This document shows, in pieces, positions 44,124-54,301 of a stretch of 64,000 nucleotides of DNA (its first letter is position 1; each line of letters starts with the position of its first letter). A program made the translations under genes and the position numbers. Under the pieces are notes generated by a model. That model ran no database searches. It worked only from the letters and a program-made list of their open reading frames with translations, and was not told the DNA's origin. Source of the DNA: Oscillatoria sp. FACHB-1407 (GTDB taxonomy: Bacteria; Cyanobacteriota; Cyanobacteriia; Elainellales; Elainellaceae); assembly GCF_014697545.1 (NCBI RefSeq), contig NZ_JACJSA010000015.1, forward strand, positions 62,001-126,000, written 5' to 3'.

Positions 44124-45440
44124 ATGCACACCGAGTATGCTCAACGTCGTGAAACCCTGATGTCAAAGATTGGCAAGGGAACAGCGATCTTTCGCAGTGC
44201 CCCAATGGCAGTCATGCACAACGATGTTGAGTACAACTTTCGGCAGGATAGTGACTTCTTTTATCTGACAGGGTTTAACGAACCCAGTGCGGTGGCGGTG
44301 CTGGCTCCGCACCATGAAGAACATCGCTTCATTCTGTTTGTGCAACCCAAAGACCCCGAACGGGAAACCTGGACGGGCTATCGGGTCGGTGTGGAGGCAG
44401 CCAAAGAGCAGTTTGGAGCAGATGTGGTCTATCCCATTGGCGAACTGGATGAGAAACTGCCGCAATACCTCGAAAAAGCCGATCGCATCTTTTATCGATT
44501 GGGGCGCGATCGCTCCTTTAATGACACGGTTTTGCGACACTGGCAGCAGTTGATGCGGACTTATCCCAAACGCGGAACAGGTCCCGTTGCGCTGGAAGAT
44601 CCCGCCCCAACGCTGCACGCCCTGCGTCAGATCAAAAGTGCCAGTGAACTGGAACTGATGCGAACCGCAGCGGCGATCGCCGTTGATGCTCACAATCGAG
44701 CGCGAGCCTTTGCCCAACCCGGACGATACGAGTACGAGGTGCAAGCGGAGATCGAGCACACCTTCCGCTTGCGAGGAGCCTCTGGACCTGCCTATCCCTC
44801 GATCGTCGCATCAGGAGCCAATGCCTGCATCCTGCACTACACCGAAAATACGCGGCAAATGCAGGCGAATGAGTTGCTGCTAATCGATGCCGGATGCGCC
44901 TATGGCTACTACAACTCCGACATCACCCGCACCTTTCCGGTGAGTGGTCGCTTTACCGCTGAGCAAAAAGCGTTGTATGAGATTGTGCTAGAAGCCCAAT
45001 TGCAGGCGATCGCCCAGGTGCATCCCGGCAACCCCTATAGCCAGATCCATGAGACGGCAGTGCGCGTCATCGTCGAGGGATTGCTGGATCTGGGACTGTT
45101 GCAGGGCGACATCGAAGAGATTATCAAGGAAGAAAAATACAAGCCCTTTTACATGCACAAAACCGGGCACTGGTTAGGCTTGGATGTTCACGATGTCGGT
45201 ATCTATCAACACGGAGAAACAGCCCACACCCTGGAACCAGGGCAGATTACCACGGTTGAACCCGGCATCTATATTGCCCCAGACATTAAGCCTGCTGAGG
45301 GACAACCCGAAGTTGATGCTCGTTGGCGTGGCATCGGCATTCGGATCGAAGATGACCTGTTGGTGACATCGACCGGGCATGAAAATTTAACTGATGCTGT
45401 TCCTAAGGCGATCGCCGACCTGGAACACCAGGGTGTGTAG
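44124..45440 (+). CDS. pepP: Xaa-Pro aminopeptidase
   Basis: 438 residues, two-domain M24B peptidase. The N-terminal domain (about 1-170) includes VEYNFRQDSDFFYLTGFNEPSAVAVL. The pita-bread catalytic domain carries the dinuclear metal ligands: two Asp in LLLIDAGCAYGYYNSDITRTFP, His in HKTGHWLGLDVHDVG, and two Glu in TVEPGIYI and IGIRIEDDLLVT. It removes N-terminal residues before proline. The start MHTEYAQRRETLMSKIGKG is typical. It follows the MBL-fold gene by 39 bp and probably ends the run from prfB. Confidence 0.96.
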   Translation: MHTEYAQRRETLMSKIGKGTAIFRSAPMAVMHNDVEYNFRQDSDFFYLTGFNEPSAVAVLAPHHEEHRFILFVQPKDPERETWTGYRVGVEAAKEQFGADVVYPIGELDEKLPQYLEKADRIFYRLGRDRSFNDTVLRHWQQLMRTYPKRGTGPVALEDPAPTLHALRQIKSASELELMRTAAAIAVDAHNRARAFAQPGRYEYEVQAEIEHTFRLRGASGPAYPSIVASGANACILHYTENTRQMQANELLLIDAGCAYGYYNSDITRTFPVSGRFTAEQKALYEIVLEAQLQAIAQVHPGNPYSQIHETAVRVIVEGLLDLGLLQGDIEEIIKEEKYKPFYMHKTGHWLGLDVHDVGIYQHGETAHTLEPGQITTVEPGIYIAPDIKPAEGQPEVDARWRGIGIRIEDDLLVTSTGHENLTDAVPKAIADLEHQGV

Positions 45441-45490
45441 AAGTGCTAAGGACTGAGTGCTGAGTGCTGAGTGCTGAGAGGCGAAAACTT

Positions 45491-45611
45491 AGTACTGCTT
45501 TCATAGATAGGGTTTGGAAATAAAACCAGGGGGGTGTGGGGGCTGCGCCCCAAACCAGGGGTTCCACCCCTGCACCCCAAATTCCCACCCTTATTTACGA
45601 CAAGTTGTACT
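45491..45611. repeat. Dispersed repeat, family R1 (second copy)
   Basis: AGTACTGC...GTTGTACT, 121 bp, nearly identical to 3402-3523 and 50717-50837. It follows a short tandem of GTGCTGA units after the pepP stop. The rest of the spacer (45612-45793) shows nothing recognised. Confidence 0.9.
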
Positions 45612-45793
45612 TAGTCCTCAGAATCGTGGATGAGATATCCTGGAAGTTGGGTTTCACACTTCAATCCAACGCTTCCACAAATGTTGAGGTTTGCAGACTC
45701 AAGCCAACCTACAAAAGCTGAGGGTAGCCATTACCGCTCGATAAAAGCCAGCAACCAAGCAAGCTGTCAGTGCGATCGCCCGAATTGTGCTAT

Positions 45794-46201
45794 TTAGGTA
45801 GCACGTTGCAATCGATGAAAGCTCAATACCCCACGCATTCCTTCCCAAAAGCAGTAAACAAATGGCAATAGTAGAACCAACGTGACGATGAGTTGAATAG
45901 TAGCATCCTCTCTTCGAGTGAAGGGATTGCTTATTGCCAAAAAAAATATAACAAGTTGAGTTAAAACATTAGTGATGCCCAGGAAAAACAAAACGAGCGC
46001 GGCGGTCGATCGCTTCTGGTAAACGCCGAACGTTAGCCCAAATAATAGAGCGACCATTAAGACTGACGTGATATCAGTAGGGTCTAGGCTCAATCTAGAA
46101 AATATTGCAAGCGTCCCAAGCAAGCTGTAAACCAAACCTGCAATCCATCCGGTCTTAATTGCCCTTCTGGCACGACTCATGTCTGAAAAGTAGAAACGCA
46201 T
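45794..46201 (-). CDS. Hypothetical membrane protein
   Basis: 135 residues from ATG 46201 (MRFYFSDMSRARRAIK); GTG 46210 and ATG 46180 are alternatives. Four hydrophobic helices: TGWIAGLVYSLLGTLAIFSRL, ITSVLMVALLFGLTFGVYQ, ALVLFFLGITNVLTQLVIFFLAI and IQLIVTLVLLLPFVYCFWEGM. No family recognised. The N-terminus has a cluster of basic residues (RARRAIK), consistent with a cytoplasmic N-terminus. It is not in an obvious operon. Confidence 0.7.
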   Translation of the reverse strand: MRFYFSDMSRARRAIKTGWIAGLVYSLLGTLAIFSRLSLDPTDITSVLMVALLFGLTFGVYQKRSTAALVLFFLGITNVLTQLVIFFLAISNPFTRREDATIQLIVTLVLLLPFVYCFWEGMRGVLSFHRLQRAT

Positions 46202-46330
46202 ATGCAGCACAATCCTAGACAGAATCTGTTGTTAGCATCAGCTTACTATTAAGACTCAACGTTGATCACTCTAACCCTCTTCTGTCACTCTCTTCGTAAA
46301 CACATCTCATACAGACCTCGTTTCCAAGCT

Positions 46331-46394
46331 CCTGCTTGGAAATGGAGTGACGGAGGCTCTGCCTCCTAAAGCAACGGTTGGAGGCAGAGCCTCC
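46331..46394. repeat. Inverted-repeat hairpin, family R6 (second copy)
   Basis: GGAGGCTCTGCCTCC (46352-46366) and its reverse complement (46380-46394) enclose 13 bp. Just before, TTTCCAAGC and GCTTGGAAA form another stem. Same arms as at 3622-3666. The remainder of the 46202-46638 spacer is unassigned. Confidence 0.8.
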
Positions 46395-46638
46395 ATGCGT
46401 ACATTCCTAGCTAGAAGTTGGAAGGCTTTCGGAAAAATACTCTCCATCCAACGTGATGAAAGAGGGCTAAATTTAGCGATCGCATTACAGGGGGCGAGTT
46501 CACCTTAGAGGGACAAGCCAATCAGAGTGCCATTCAAAAATCTCAAGAGGGTTATCACCACTATCCACATATCTCCTTTCACAAACGGGCACTCTATCGG
46601 TAATAGCGTCTCAACTGAGCGATTCTGCTTACCGATAT

Positions 46639-48495
46639 ATGCAATTTCGATGGTCAAAATGTCTGAATCGGCTTTCGCTGCAAACGGTTCTCATTGTTCC
46701 ATTTGTAGTGCAGGTCATTGCTGTTGTTGGAGTAGTGGGCTATCTCTCCTTCAAGAACGGACAATCGGCTGTCAATAACCTGGCATCACAACTCCGTCGA
46801 GAACTGACCGCCCGTATTCTTCAGCAATTACAAGCGACGGTAGAACGTCCCCATGTGATTAACCAGATCAATGCAAACTCACTCTTGCAAAATGATCTCA
46901 ATATTTTGACAGGTCAGGGAGAATATCAGCTCTGGCAACAGGCAAAGGTTTTTCCATCGACTAACCTGATCTATTGCGGCAGTGAAGAAGATGGTGCATT
47001 TTTAGGGGTGGGGCGATCGGACGGAGGAATTGGGGATGCTTTGATTGTGCAGACGTCAAACGCCAGTACCGATTATTACTTTCGCTATTACGACATTGAC
47101 CCAACCGGACGACGGGGATTGCTCCGCAGCAAAGGCAACCGCAGATATGATCCGCGATCGCGCCCCTGGTATCGAGCAGCAGAAGCTATAGGCAAACCGA
47201 CCTGGAGTGAGGTCTACCTCGACTTTGATGTAATGTTGCCGACCATAACAGCGGCTATTCCGGTTTATAACCGTGAAAATGGGCAACTCTCGGCGGTGTG
47301 TGCGACCGATATTATTCTGTCGGAAGAACTCAATCACTTCTTGAGAAACCTGGAGATTGGTCAATCTGGAATCGCCTTCATTGCTGAACCGGATAGCTCG
47401 TTGATTGCCAGTTCGACCATTGAACCGATCACGCTGGGCAGAGGCGAAAATACTGAGTTACTGCCCGGTAATCAGAGCAGTAATCCCTTAATTCGTGCGG
47501 CAACTCACTATCTAAGCGATCGCTTTGGTGGCTTTAGCAATATCTCAACGACTCAAGCAACCTTTATGTTGGAGGATAAACGGCAATTTTTAGAAGTTGT
47601 CCGGTTTAACGATGGACATGGGTTGGATTGGATTGTCGTTCTCGTCATCCCCGAAAGCGATTTCATGGAGCAAATTCATGAAAATACGCGAATGACCCTT
47701 TTGTCGTGTGTTGTCGCTTTGCTCGTTGCAATTTTGATTGGACTCATCACAACTCAATGGCTCACCCGTCCTCTGCTGCAACTCAACACCACTGCCAAGG
47801 AGATCGCTCAGGGCAAATGGGAAAAAGTAGTTGAACTGGAGCGCACCGATGAGATCGGGGAGTTATCCCGTGCTTTTGCCAGTATGGTTTATCAACTGAG
47901 AGCAGCGTTTACAAACCTGGAAGAACGGGTTGAAGAACGAACGACCGAGCTAATTCGGTTAAATCAGGAATTGCACCGTCTCGCTCAAGTCGATGGCTTG
48001 ACCCAGATTGCCAATCGGCGACAGTTTGACGTTTATCTCGATAAGGAATGGCAACGATCCATTCGAGAACAGCAACCACTGACGTTGATATTGTGTGATG
48101 TTGACTATTTCAAACGATATAACGATACCTATGGGCACCAAGCGGGCGATCGCTGCCTTCAAAAAATTGCCCATATGCTGACTCAGACTGTTAAGCGTCC
48201 GGCGGATTTGGTAGCTCGCTATGGCGGTGAGGAATTTGCCATTATCCTGCCCAACACGGATGAAAACGGAGCGATCTATGTCGCTCACAAGATTCAGATG
48301 GCTCTGCAAGCACTACAAATCCCACACCAGTCATCTGAGAAGGGCTACATCACGATCAGCATGGGTATGGCTACGATGACACCTATCACAGGTGAAATTT
48401 ATCAATCCCTGATTTTATCGGCAGATCGCGCTTTGTATTTGGCGAAAGCTGAGGGGCGAGATCAGTTTTGTATTGGTAAGCACGAGGAGGGGTAG
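46639..48495 (+). CDS. Membrane-bound diguanylate cyclase (Cache-HAMP-GGDEF)
   Basis: 618 residues. Transmembrane helix 1 (LQTVLIVPFVVQVIAVVGVVGYLSF, about 13-37) is followed by a large periplasmic Cache-type sensor domain (about 40-350, with RPWYRAAEAIGKPTWSEVYLD), helix 2 (MTLLSCVVALLVAILIGLIT), a HAMP domain (RPLLQLNTTAKEIAQGKW...TDEIGELSRAF), a coiled coil and the C-terminal GGDEF domain. The catalytic motif is RYGGEEF, so the enzyme should make cyclic di-GMP. The inhibitory I-site RxxD (RPAD) lies five residues upstream, as in feedback-inhibited cyclases. The ligand is unknown. Start ATG 46639. Confidence 0.95.
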   Translation: MQFRWSKCLNRLSLQTVLIVPFVVQVIAVVGVVGYLSFKNGQSAVNNLASQLRRELTARILQQLQATVERPHVINQINANSLLQNDLNILTGQGEYQLWQQAKVFPSTNLIYCGSEEDGAFLGVGRSDGGIGDALIVQTSNASTDYYFRYYDIDPTGRRGLLRSKGNRRYDPRSRPWYRAAEAIGKPTWSEVYLDFDVMLPTITAAIPVYNRENGQLSAVCATDIILSEELNHFLRNLEIGQSGIAFIAEPDSSLIASSTIEPITLGRGENTELLPGNQSSNPLIRAATHYLSDRFGGFSNISTTQATFMLEDKRQFLEVVRFNDGHGLDWIVVLVIPESDFMEQIHENTRMTLLSCVVALLVAILIGLITTQWLTRPLLQLNTTAKEIAQGKWEKVVELERTDEIGELSRAFASMVYQLRAAFTNLEERVEERTTELIRLNQELHRLAQVDGLTQIANRRQFDVYLDKEWQRSIREQQPLTLILCDVDYFKRYNDTYGHQAGDRCLQKIAHMLTQTVKRPADLVARYGGEEFAIILPNTDENGAIYVAHKIQMALQALQIPHQSSEKGYITISMGMATMTPITGEIYQSLILSADRALYLAKAEGRDQFCIGKHEEG

Positions 48496-48575
48496 AGGGG
48501 GAGCAATGCAGATGATTGAGCAGGGCGATTGAGTTAACTATCTTCTGCGTTATGCTCTCAAAATAGATCGCGAAG

Positions 48576-48674
48576 TATAGCCGTAGCCACATTCGATGGG
48601 GCGGAGGCGAGTCAGGAAGCTTTCCCAGGATCCGGGCTTGAGCCATTGCCTGAAGCTTTCTGACCAAAGCTATA
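48576..48674. repeat. MITE-like repeat, family R3 (plus orientation)
   Basis: TATAGCCGTAGCC to GACCAAAGCTATA, 99 bp, with inverted TATAGC/GCTATA ends and GGGGCGGAGGCGAGTC in the middle. It is the reverse complement of 3996-4112. Followed after 12 bp by an R5 element. Confidence 0.9.
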
Positions 48675-48686
48675 TTTTGAATCGTT

Positions 48687-48850
48687 AACGTCAGTTCGGT
48701 TTAAGAGCCCGGCGAATGAATTCGCGGCTATCAGAGCGAAGTCCACCGATGCGGACTCCGGAAAATGCAGGATTTAACGAACCAACACAGGTTGTTTTGC
48801 TCCGATAGCAGCGGTTCTAACCGCCGAAATCCTTATCCCGAATTCACGTA
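48687..48850. repeat. MITE-like repeat, family R5 (long version)
   Basis: AACGTCAGTTCGGTTTAAG at the left and CTTATCCCGAATTCACGT at the right are imperfect inverted ends. 164 bp here; the shorter version at 50999-51093 (95 bp) lacks the middle section. The adjoining 48851-49118 shows no further gene or repeat. Confidence 0.8.
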
Positions 48851-49118
48851 ATCGTTAAGTTTTACAAGATAAACCCTAGCTTATTATCGCGAGAGGGATG
48901 TGTTTCTCCTGAAATCTCGGTAGAATCTCTGATAATTCTTTGGTTTAAGCGATCGCACTGTTAATGCTGATCCAGTTGCCGAATCAGCTTTTTCAGGGGT
49001 AAGGCATGGAGTGTCTAATCGAGGCTGTAACCTCAACTTCTGACTGATCCTTGCCAGGATTAAGCAATATTAATGTGCATATCTAACACTTATGACCTGG
49101 AGCGGGTGGGACTAAAGT

Positions 49119-50717
49119 ATGCAGAGTCTAGCACTTCCTTCAATGCAGGCGGAGCAGTTTCGCCAGCTTCAGAACCAGTTGCGCGATCGCTGGCAGAGCA
49201 TTGATCAGTTTGACACAGCGGCATATGACGTATTGGTAGTCCCCTCGCTTAGTCTCGATCAGCGAGAGTTGCACAAGGTCACTGGCATTCACCACTACGA
49301 AGAACGGTTATTGTTCTCGCTGATTCGGTTACGAAACCCTAACACGCGGATTATCTACGTTACATCACAACCAATTCACCCCAGTGTCATTGATTACTAT
49401 TTGCAGTTGTTGCCAGGGGTGCCAATCTCCCATGCCCGTAATCGGTTGCTGCTACTGTGTACCTACGATTCGTCGCTCAAGCCCCTGACTCAAAAGATTC
49501 TGGAGCGTCCTCGGCTGATGGCTCGAATTCGGCAGGTCATGCGCTGCGACAACTCCTACATTACGTGTTTTAACTCGACTCATTTAGAACGGGATCTGTC
49601 ATTGCAACTCGGCATTCCTTTGTTAGCCCTTGATCCCGATTTACTCTACTGGGGCACCAAAAGCGGTAGCCGAGAGATTTTTCAGGAGTCAGAAACTCCC
49701 CATCCCGATGGCAGCGATCTGGTGCAAAGTCCCACTGATTTAGCCGCAGTCGCCGCTGACCTGTGGGAGCGACAACCCACCCTGCAACGGATGGTGATCA
49801 AGCTGAATGAGGGCTTTTCGGGACAGGGCAATGCCCTACTCGATTTGCGATCGCTCCAATCTGTAGCTCCAGGTCATGCCTCAACTGCTGCTCGTACAGA
49901 AGCACTACACCAACACTTTCAAAACCTCAGCTTCCAGAGCCGCACGGAAACTTGGGACAACTTCAGCAGCAAAATCCCAGAACTGGGTGCGATCGCCGAA
50001 GCCTTTCTGGAAGGGGAAGAAAAGCGATCGCCCAGTGTGCAATGCCGCATTACTCCCCATGGCAAGGTAGAAATTCTCTCGACCCACGACCAGATTTTAG
50101 GCGGTCCCGATGGGCAAATCTTTTTGGGATGCCGTTTCCCAGCAGATGAGGTCTATCGTATGCGGTTACAGGATTACGGTTATCGGGTTGGCAAAGTGTT
50201 AGCCGAGAAAGGGGCACTTGAGCGATTTAGTGTAGACTTTTTGGCGATCCCTAACCCCGATGCGGAAGGGGGTTGGGAGTTACAGGCGATCGAAATTAAC
50301 CTGCGAAAGGGCGGCACGACCCATCCCTTTATGGCACTCAAACTGCTCACTCAAGGCTACTACGATCTCGACACAGGGCTGTTTTATAGCCAGAAGGGCA
50401 ATCCCAAATATTACGTCGCGACTGATAACTTACAGAGCGATCGCTACATTGGGCTACTTCCCGATGACCTGATGGACATCGTGGCTCACCATCGTCTCCA
50501 TTTCAATAGTGTCAGCGAGACGGGCAACGCATTTCACCTGATTGGCTGTCTGTCGGAGTTTGGTAAGGTAGGGTTGACCAGTATCGGCAACTCACCCCTG
50601 CAAGCCGAGGAGCTATATAACCAGGTCGTTCAAGCGTTAGACGATGAAACGCAGGAGCAGGGAAATTCTTCAATAGCGTTAACGCCACCTTTAACCTGGG
50701 GTAATGGGCAGTACTGA
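49119..50717 (+). CDS. ATP-grasp carboxylate-amine ligase, PGM1-like
   Basis: 532 residues. I assign this by overall pattern, not by a single motif. Residues about 1-190 resemble a pre-ATP-grasp domain (YDVLVVPSLSLDQRELHKVTGIHHYEERLLFSLIRLRNPNTRIIYVTS). About 200-420 show an ATP-grasp domain, with RMVIKLNEGFSGQGNALLDL as ATP-binding loop, EAFLEGEEKRSPSVQCRI, and LQAIEINLRKGGTTHPFMAL, where E-x-N supplies metal ligands. The C-terminal 100 residues form a further domain. Relatives make amide bonds in natural-product peptides (PGM1 type); the product here is unknown. The stop codon lies at the first base of repeat R1, and no natural-product neighbours are visible. Confidence 0.8.
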   Translation: MQSLALPSMQAEQFRQLQNQLRDRWQSIDQFDTAAYDVLVVPSLSLDQRELHKVTGIHHYEERLLFSLIRLRNPNTRIIYVTSQPIHPSVIDYYLQLLPGVPISHARNRLLLLCTYDSSLKPLTQKILERPRLMARIRQVMRCDNSYITCFNSTHLERDLSLQLGIPLLALDPDLLYWGTKSGSREIFQESETPHPDGSDLVQSPTDLAAVAADLWERQPTLQRMVIKLNEGFSGQGNALLDLRSLQSVAPGHASTAARTEALHQHFQNLSFQSRTETWDNFSSKIPELGAIAEAFLEGEEKRSPSVQCRITPHGKVEILSTHDQILGGPDGQIFLGCRFPADEVYRMRLQDYGYRVGKVLAEKGALERFSVDFLAIPNPDAEGGWELQAIEINLRKGGTTHPFMALKLLTQGYYDLDTGLFYSQKGNPKYYVATDNLQSDRYIGLLPDDLMDIVAHHRLHFNSVSETGNAFHLIGCLSEFGKVGLTSIGNSPLQAEELYNQVVQALDDETQEQGNSSIALTPPLTWGNGQY

Positions 50718-50837
50718 GTACTGTGATTCACAGATAGGGTTTGGAAATAAAACCAGGGGGGTATGGGGGCTTTGCCCCAGCCTGGGGTTCCACCCCTGCA
50801 CCCCGAATTCCCACCCCTATTTACGACGAGTTGTACT
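50717..50837. repeat. Dispersed repeat, family R1 (third copy)
   Basis: AGTACTGT...GTTGTACT, 121 bp, with the same GC-rich core as 3402-3523 and 45491-45611. Its first base is the last base of the ATP-grasp stop codon TGA. It is the first of four short repeats that fill the whole spacer. Confidence 0.9.
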
Positions 50838-50853
50838 GAGGATTAATGCAATT

Positions 50854-50891
50854 TTTGTGGAGGGGTTGACATGGCTAAACCCCTCCACAAA
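50854..50891. repeat. Perfect 14-bp hairpin, family R7
   Basis: TTTGTGGAGGGGTT (50854-50867) pairs exactly with AACCCCTCCACAAA (50878-50891) around a 10-nt loop. A decayed copy is near 63090-63122. It could act as a terminator for the ATP-grasp gene, but there is no following T-tract. Confidence 0.75.
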
Positions 50892-50902
50892 GTCGCTCAT
50901 GT

Positions 50903-50995
50903 TATAGCAACCCTAAATGATTTGTGAAAGTGCCCGCCCGTCGGGCGGGCACTTTCACAAATCACCTTTTTCACAAATCAGATAGGACTGCTATA
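50903..50995. repeat. MITE-like 93-bp repeat, family R2 (second copy)
   Basis: Identical in length and almost in sequence to 3907-3999; ends TATAGCAACC and GGACTGCTATA. The inner hairpin has loop GTC instead of GAT, flanked by GTGCCCGCCC and GGGCGGGCAC. The change of loop while the arms stay paired fits either recent copying or maintained structure. Confidence 0.92.
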
Positions 50996-50998
50996 TTG

Positions 50999-51093
50999 AA
51001 CGTCAATTCGGGTTAAGCATCTGGCGAATCAATTCGCGAGCGACTGGATAGCTGCGGTTTCAACCGCCAAACCCCTTATCCCGAACTCACGTT
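50999..51093. repeat. MITE-like repeat, family R5 (short version)
   Basis: AACGTCAATTCGGGTTAAGC at the left and CTTATCCCGAACTCACGTT at the right are imperfect inverted ends. It starts 3 bp after R2 and stops 21 bp before the pyrG stop codon. Other copies: 48687-48850 (longer), 13828-13871 and 53216-53243 (fragments). Confidence 0.85.
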
Positions 51094-51114
51094 TTGTGGG
51101 TGCTGGCTTCTGCC

Positions 51115-52803
<1,689 letters not shown>

Positions 52804-52978
52804 TCATTGTGGCATAAGGACTCGCTACCGCCATCAAACAATTCTGTTTTCTTCGTCGTTTGTTGTTTTGTGCGTAAATTCCACTTAGGAGATTTCTGAG
52901 AAAAAATCTACCAATCGGTTTCCGGTAGGAGCGTTTCGCGAAACGCCCTTACAGATATTTTGGTTTCTGGAAATCTCC

Positions 52979-53071
52979 TTAAAGCAAGCAGATGAGTAGG
53001 ACGAAGCCAAGGATGCCAAGAGCAGATTCGGCAAATAGGGCAAATTCAGAGCAAGAGTTGCTGCGTTCCAT
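52979..53071 (-). CDS. Unannotated 30-residue membrane peptide
   Basis: Reading the minus strand from ATG 53071 gives MERSNSCSEFALFAESALGI then LGFVLLICLL and stop TAA at 52979. It has an almost ideal Shine-Dalgarno, AGGAGG, with six bases (TGTCCT) before ATG. The C-terminal half, ALGILGFVLLICLL, is hydrophobic enough for one membrane helix, and the N-terminal part is polar and acidic with one cysteine. I do not recognise it among known photosystem, cytochrome b6f or NDH small subunits. It lies between tpiA and pyrG on the same strand. Being so short it would be missed by ordinary gene calling; a chance frame is the alternative, but the ribosome site argues against that. Confidence 0.6.
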   Translation of the reverse strand: MERSNSCSEFALFAESALGILGFVLLICLL

Positions 53072-53192
53072 AGGACACCTCCTGGGGCTTATGGGTCTAT
53101 CATCCAAAACTTTTCAGGGTTTAGGGGTGATACCCAGCGCAAAACCAGGTGATGTTAGCACCCTGTTGAAGTGATGGAGTAACCACAAAACA

Positions 53193-53206
53193 GTGATTTA
53201 CGTCAC
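53193..53206. promoter_or_regulatory. CRP-family-like binding palindrome
   Basis: GTGATTTACGTCAC (53193-53206) matches the dyad GTGA-N6-TCAC of CRP-type regulators (cAMP-CRP, SYCRP1 in cyanobacteria). It is about 128 bp upstream of the 30-residue peptide gene on the minus strand. A truncated R5 element (53216-53243) follows it, before the tpiA stop. The functional assignment is inferred. Confidence 0.4.
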
Positions 53207-53244
53207 CTATGAGTGAACGTCAATTCGGGTTAAGCACCTGGCGG

Positions 53245-53970
53245 TTATTGATAGTTAACAATGCGGGCAAAACCCTCCGGCGAGAGGCTAGCTCCACCAA
53301 CTAAAGCTCCATTAATTTCGGGTTGAGCCATAATCTCATCAATATTTTCTGGTTTGACAGAGCCACCATATTGGATCGGCACCTCTGGGTTGCTCAATTG
53401 GCTGCGAATCAACCCAATAATTCGGTTGGCTTCTTTTGCTTCACAGGTATCTCCAGTGCCGATCGCCCAAATCGGTTCATAAGCGATGACCAGGTTACTC
53501 TGATCAATATCCACCAAGTCCTGCTTCAGTTGCAGAGTAATCAGGGATTCCGTTTCACCTGCACCGCGCTGTTCTTTGGTTTCGCCCACACAGAGGATGG
53601 GGATTAACCCATGTTTTTGTGCCGCTTTGAGCCGGAGGTTGACGGTCTGGTCGGTTTCACCAAAATATTGCCTACGTTCACTATGCCCAATGACGACATA
53701 TCGCACTCCAACCTCAACTAACATCGGTGCTGAGATCTCGCCTGTATAGGCTCCTGAGTCTTCCCAGTGGACATTTTGGGCACCGATCTTGACCCGACTG
53801 CCGTGCAGATTCTTAGACAAGACGCCCAACGCTGTAAAGGGAACACATAATACAATCTCCCGGTCGTCAGGGGTGTCGTTCAGGTGTCCCAAAAATCCTT
53901 GTAGAAACTCAAGCGTCTCTGCTTGAGTTTTAAACATTTTCCAGTTACCAGCGATGACAGTTTTGCTCAC
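53245..53970 (-). CDS. tpiA: Triosephosphate isomerase
   Basis: 241 residues. [13 protein letters not shown] starts the barrel with the substrate-binding Asn-Lys; [11 protein letters not shown] carries the electrophilic His; [14 protein letters not shown] holds the catalytic Glu; and ALVGGASL is the C-terminal phosphate-binding loop. It interconverts dihydroxyacetone phosphate and glyceraldehyde-3-phosphate in glycolysis and the Calvin cycle. It begins at ATG 53970. The stop codon is only 2 bp from the R5 fragment, so insertion has nearly reached the gene. Confidence 0.98.
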   Translation of the reverse strand: MSKTVIAGNWKMFKTQAETLEFLQGFLGHLNDTPDDREIVLCVPFTALGVLSKNLHGSRVKIGAQNVHWEDSGAYTGEISAPMLVEVGVRYVVIGHSERRQYFGETDQTVNLRLKAAQKHGLIPILCVGETKEQRGAGETESLITLQLKQDLVDIDQSNLVIAYEPIWAIGTGDTCEAKEANRIIGLIRSQLSNPEVPIQYGGSVKPENIDEIMAQPEINGALVGGASLSPEGFARIVNYQ

Positions 53971-54301
53971 AAGTCGATGAATGTAGGGTTAAAACGATTA
54001 AGAATGCATCCTACAGTTTAAGGCTTAGAGGGATCAATCTATCATTTAGTTGAGGTAAAAGCCGGATCAAGTCATGTGTTCTGTTCCTCTATGCCTGGGG
54101 TAAGATGTAGTAGAAGACAGTATTGCTGGTTTTAGAGTTACGTTTCAAGAAATAAATTATTGTTTGCAAATTGTAATTTCTTCTTGTCAATAATCCTTCG
54201 CTAGACTCCCGAGCCATTTAATTCAGCGCCATTTGCCGCTTTAGAAGTGCCTCGCTCTTTAACTGCCTTAAGGTAACTTCTATACTCGTTGCAGGAAGGG
54301 C
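53971..54301. other. Divergent promoter region
   Basis: 331 bp between tpiA (minus) and the response regulator (plus). AT-rich in the middle (54130-54190) and likely to contain both promoters. No repeat family member or RNA structure recognised. Confidence 0.4.

Noticed and set aside
52992-53174. A plus-strand frame of 60 residues over the peptide gene
   Set aside because: Low complexity, no ribosome site and no hydrophobic pattern; the minus-strand frame with AGGAGG is the better reading.
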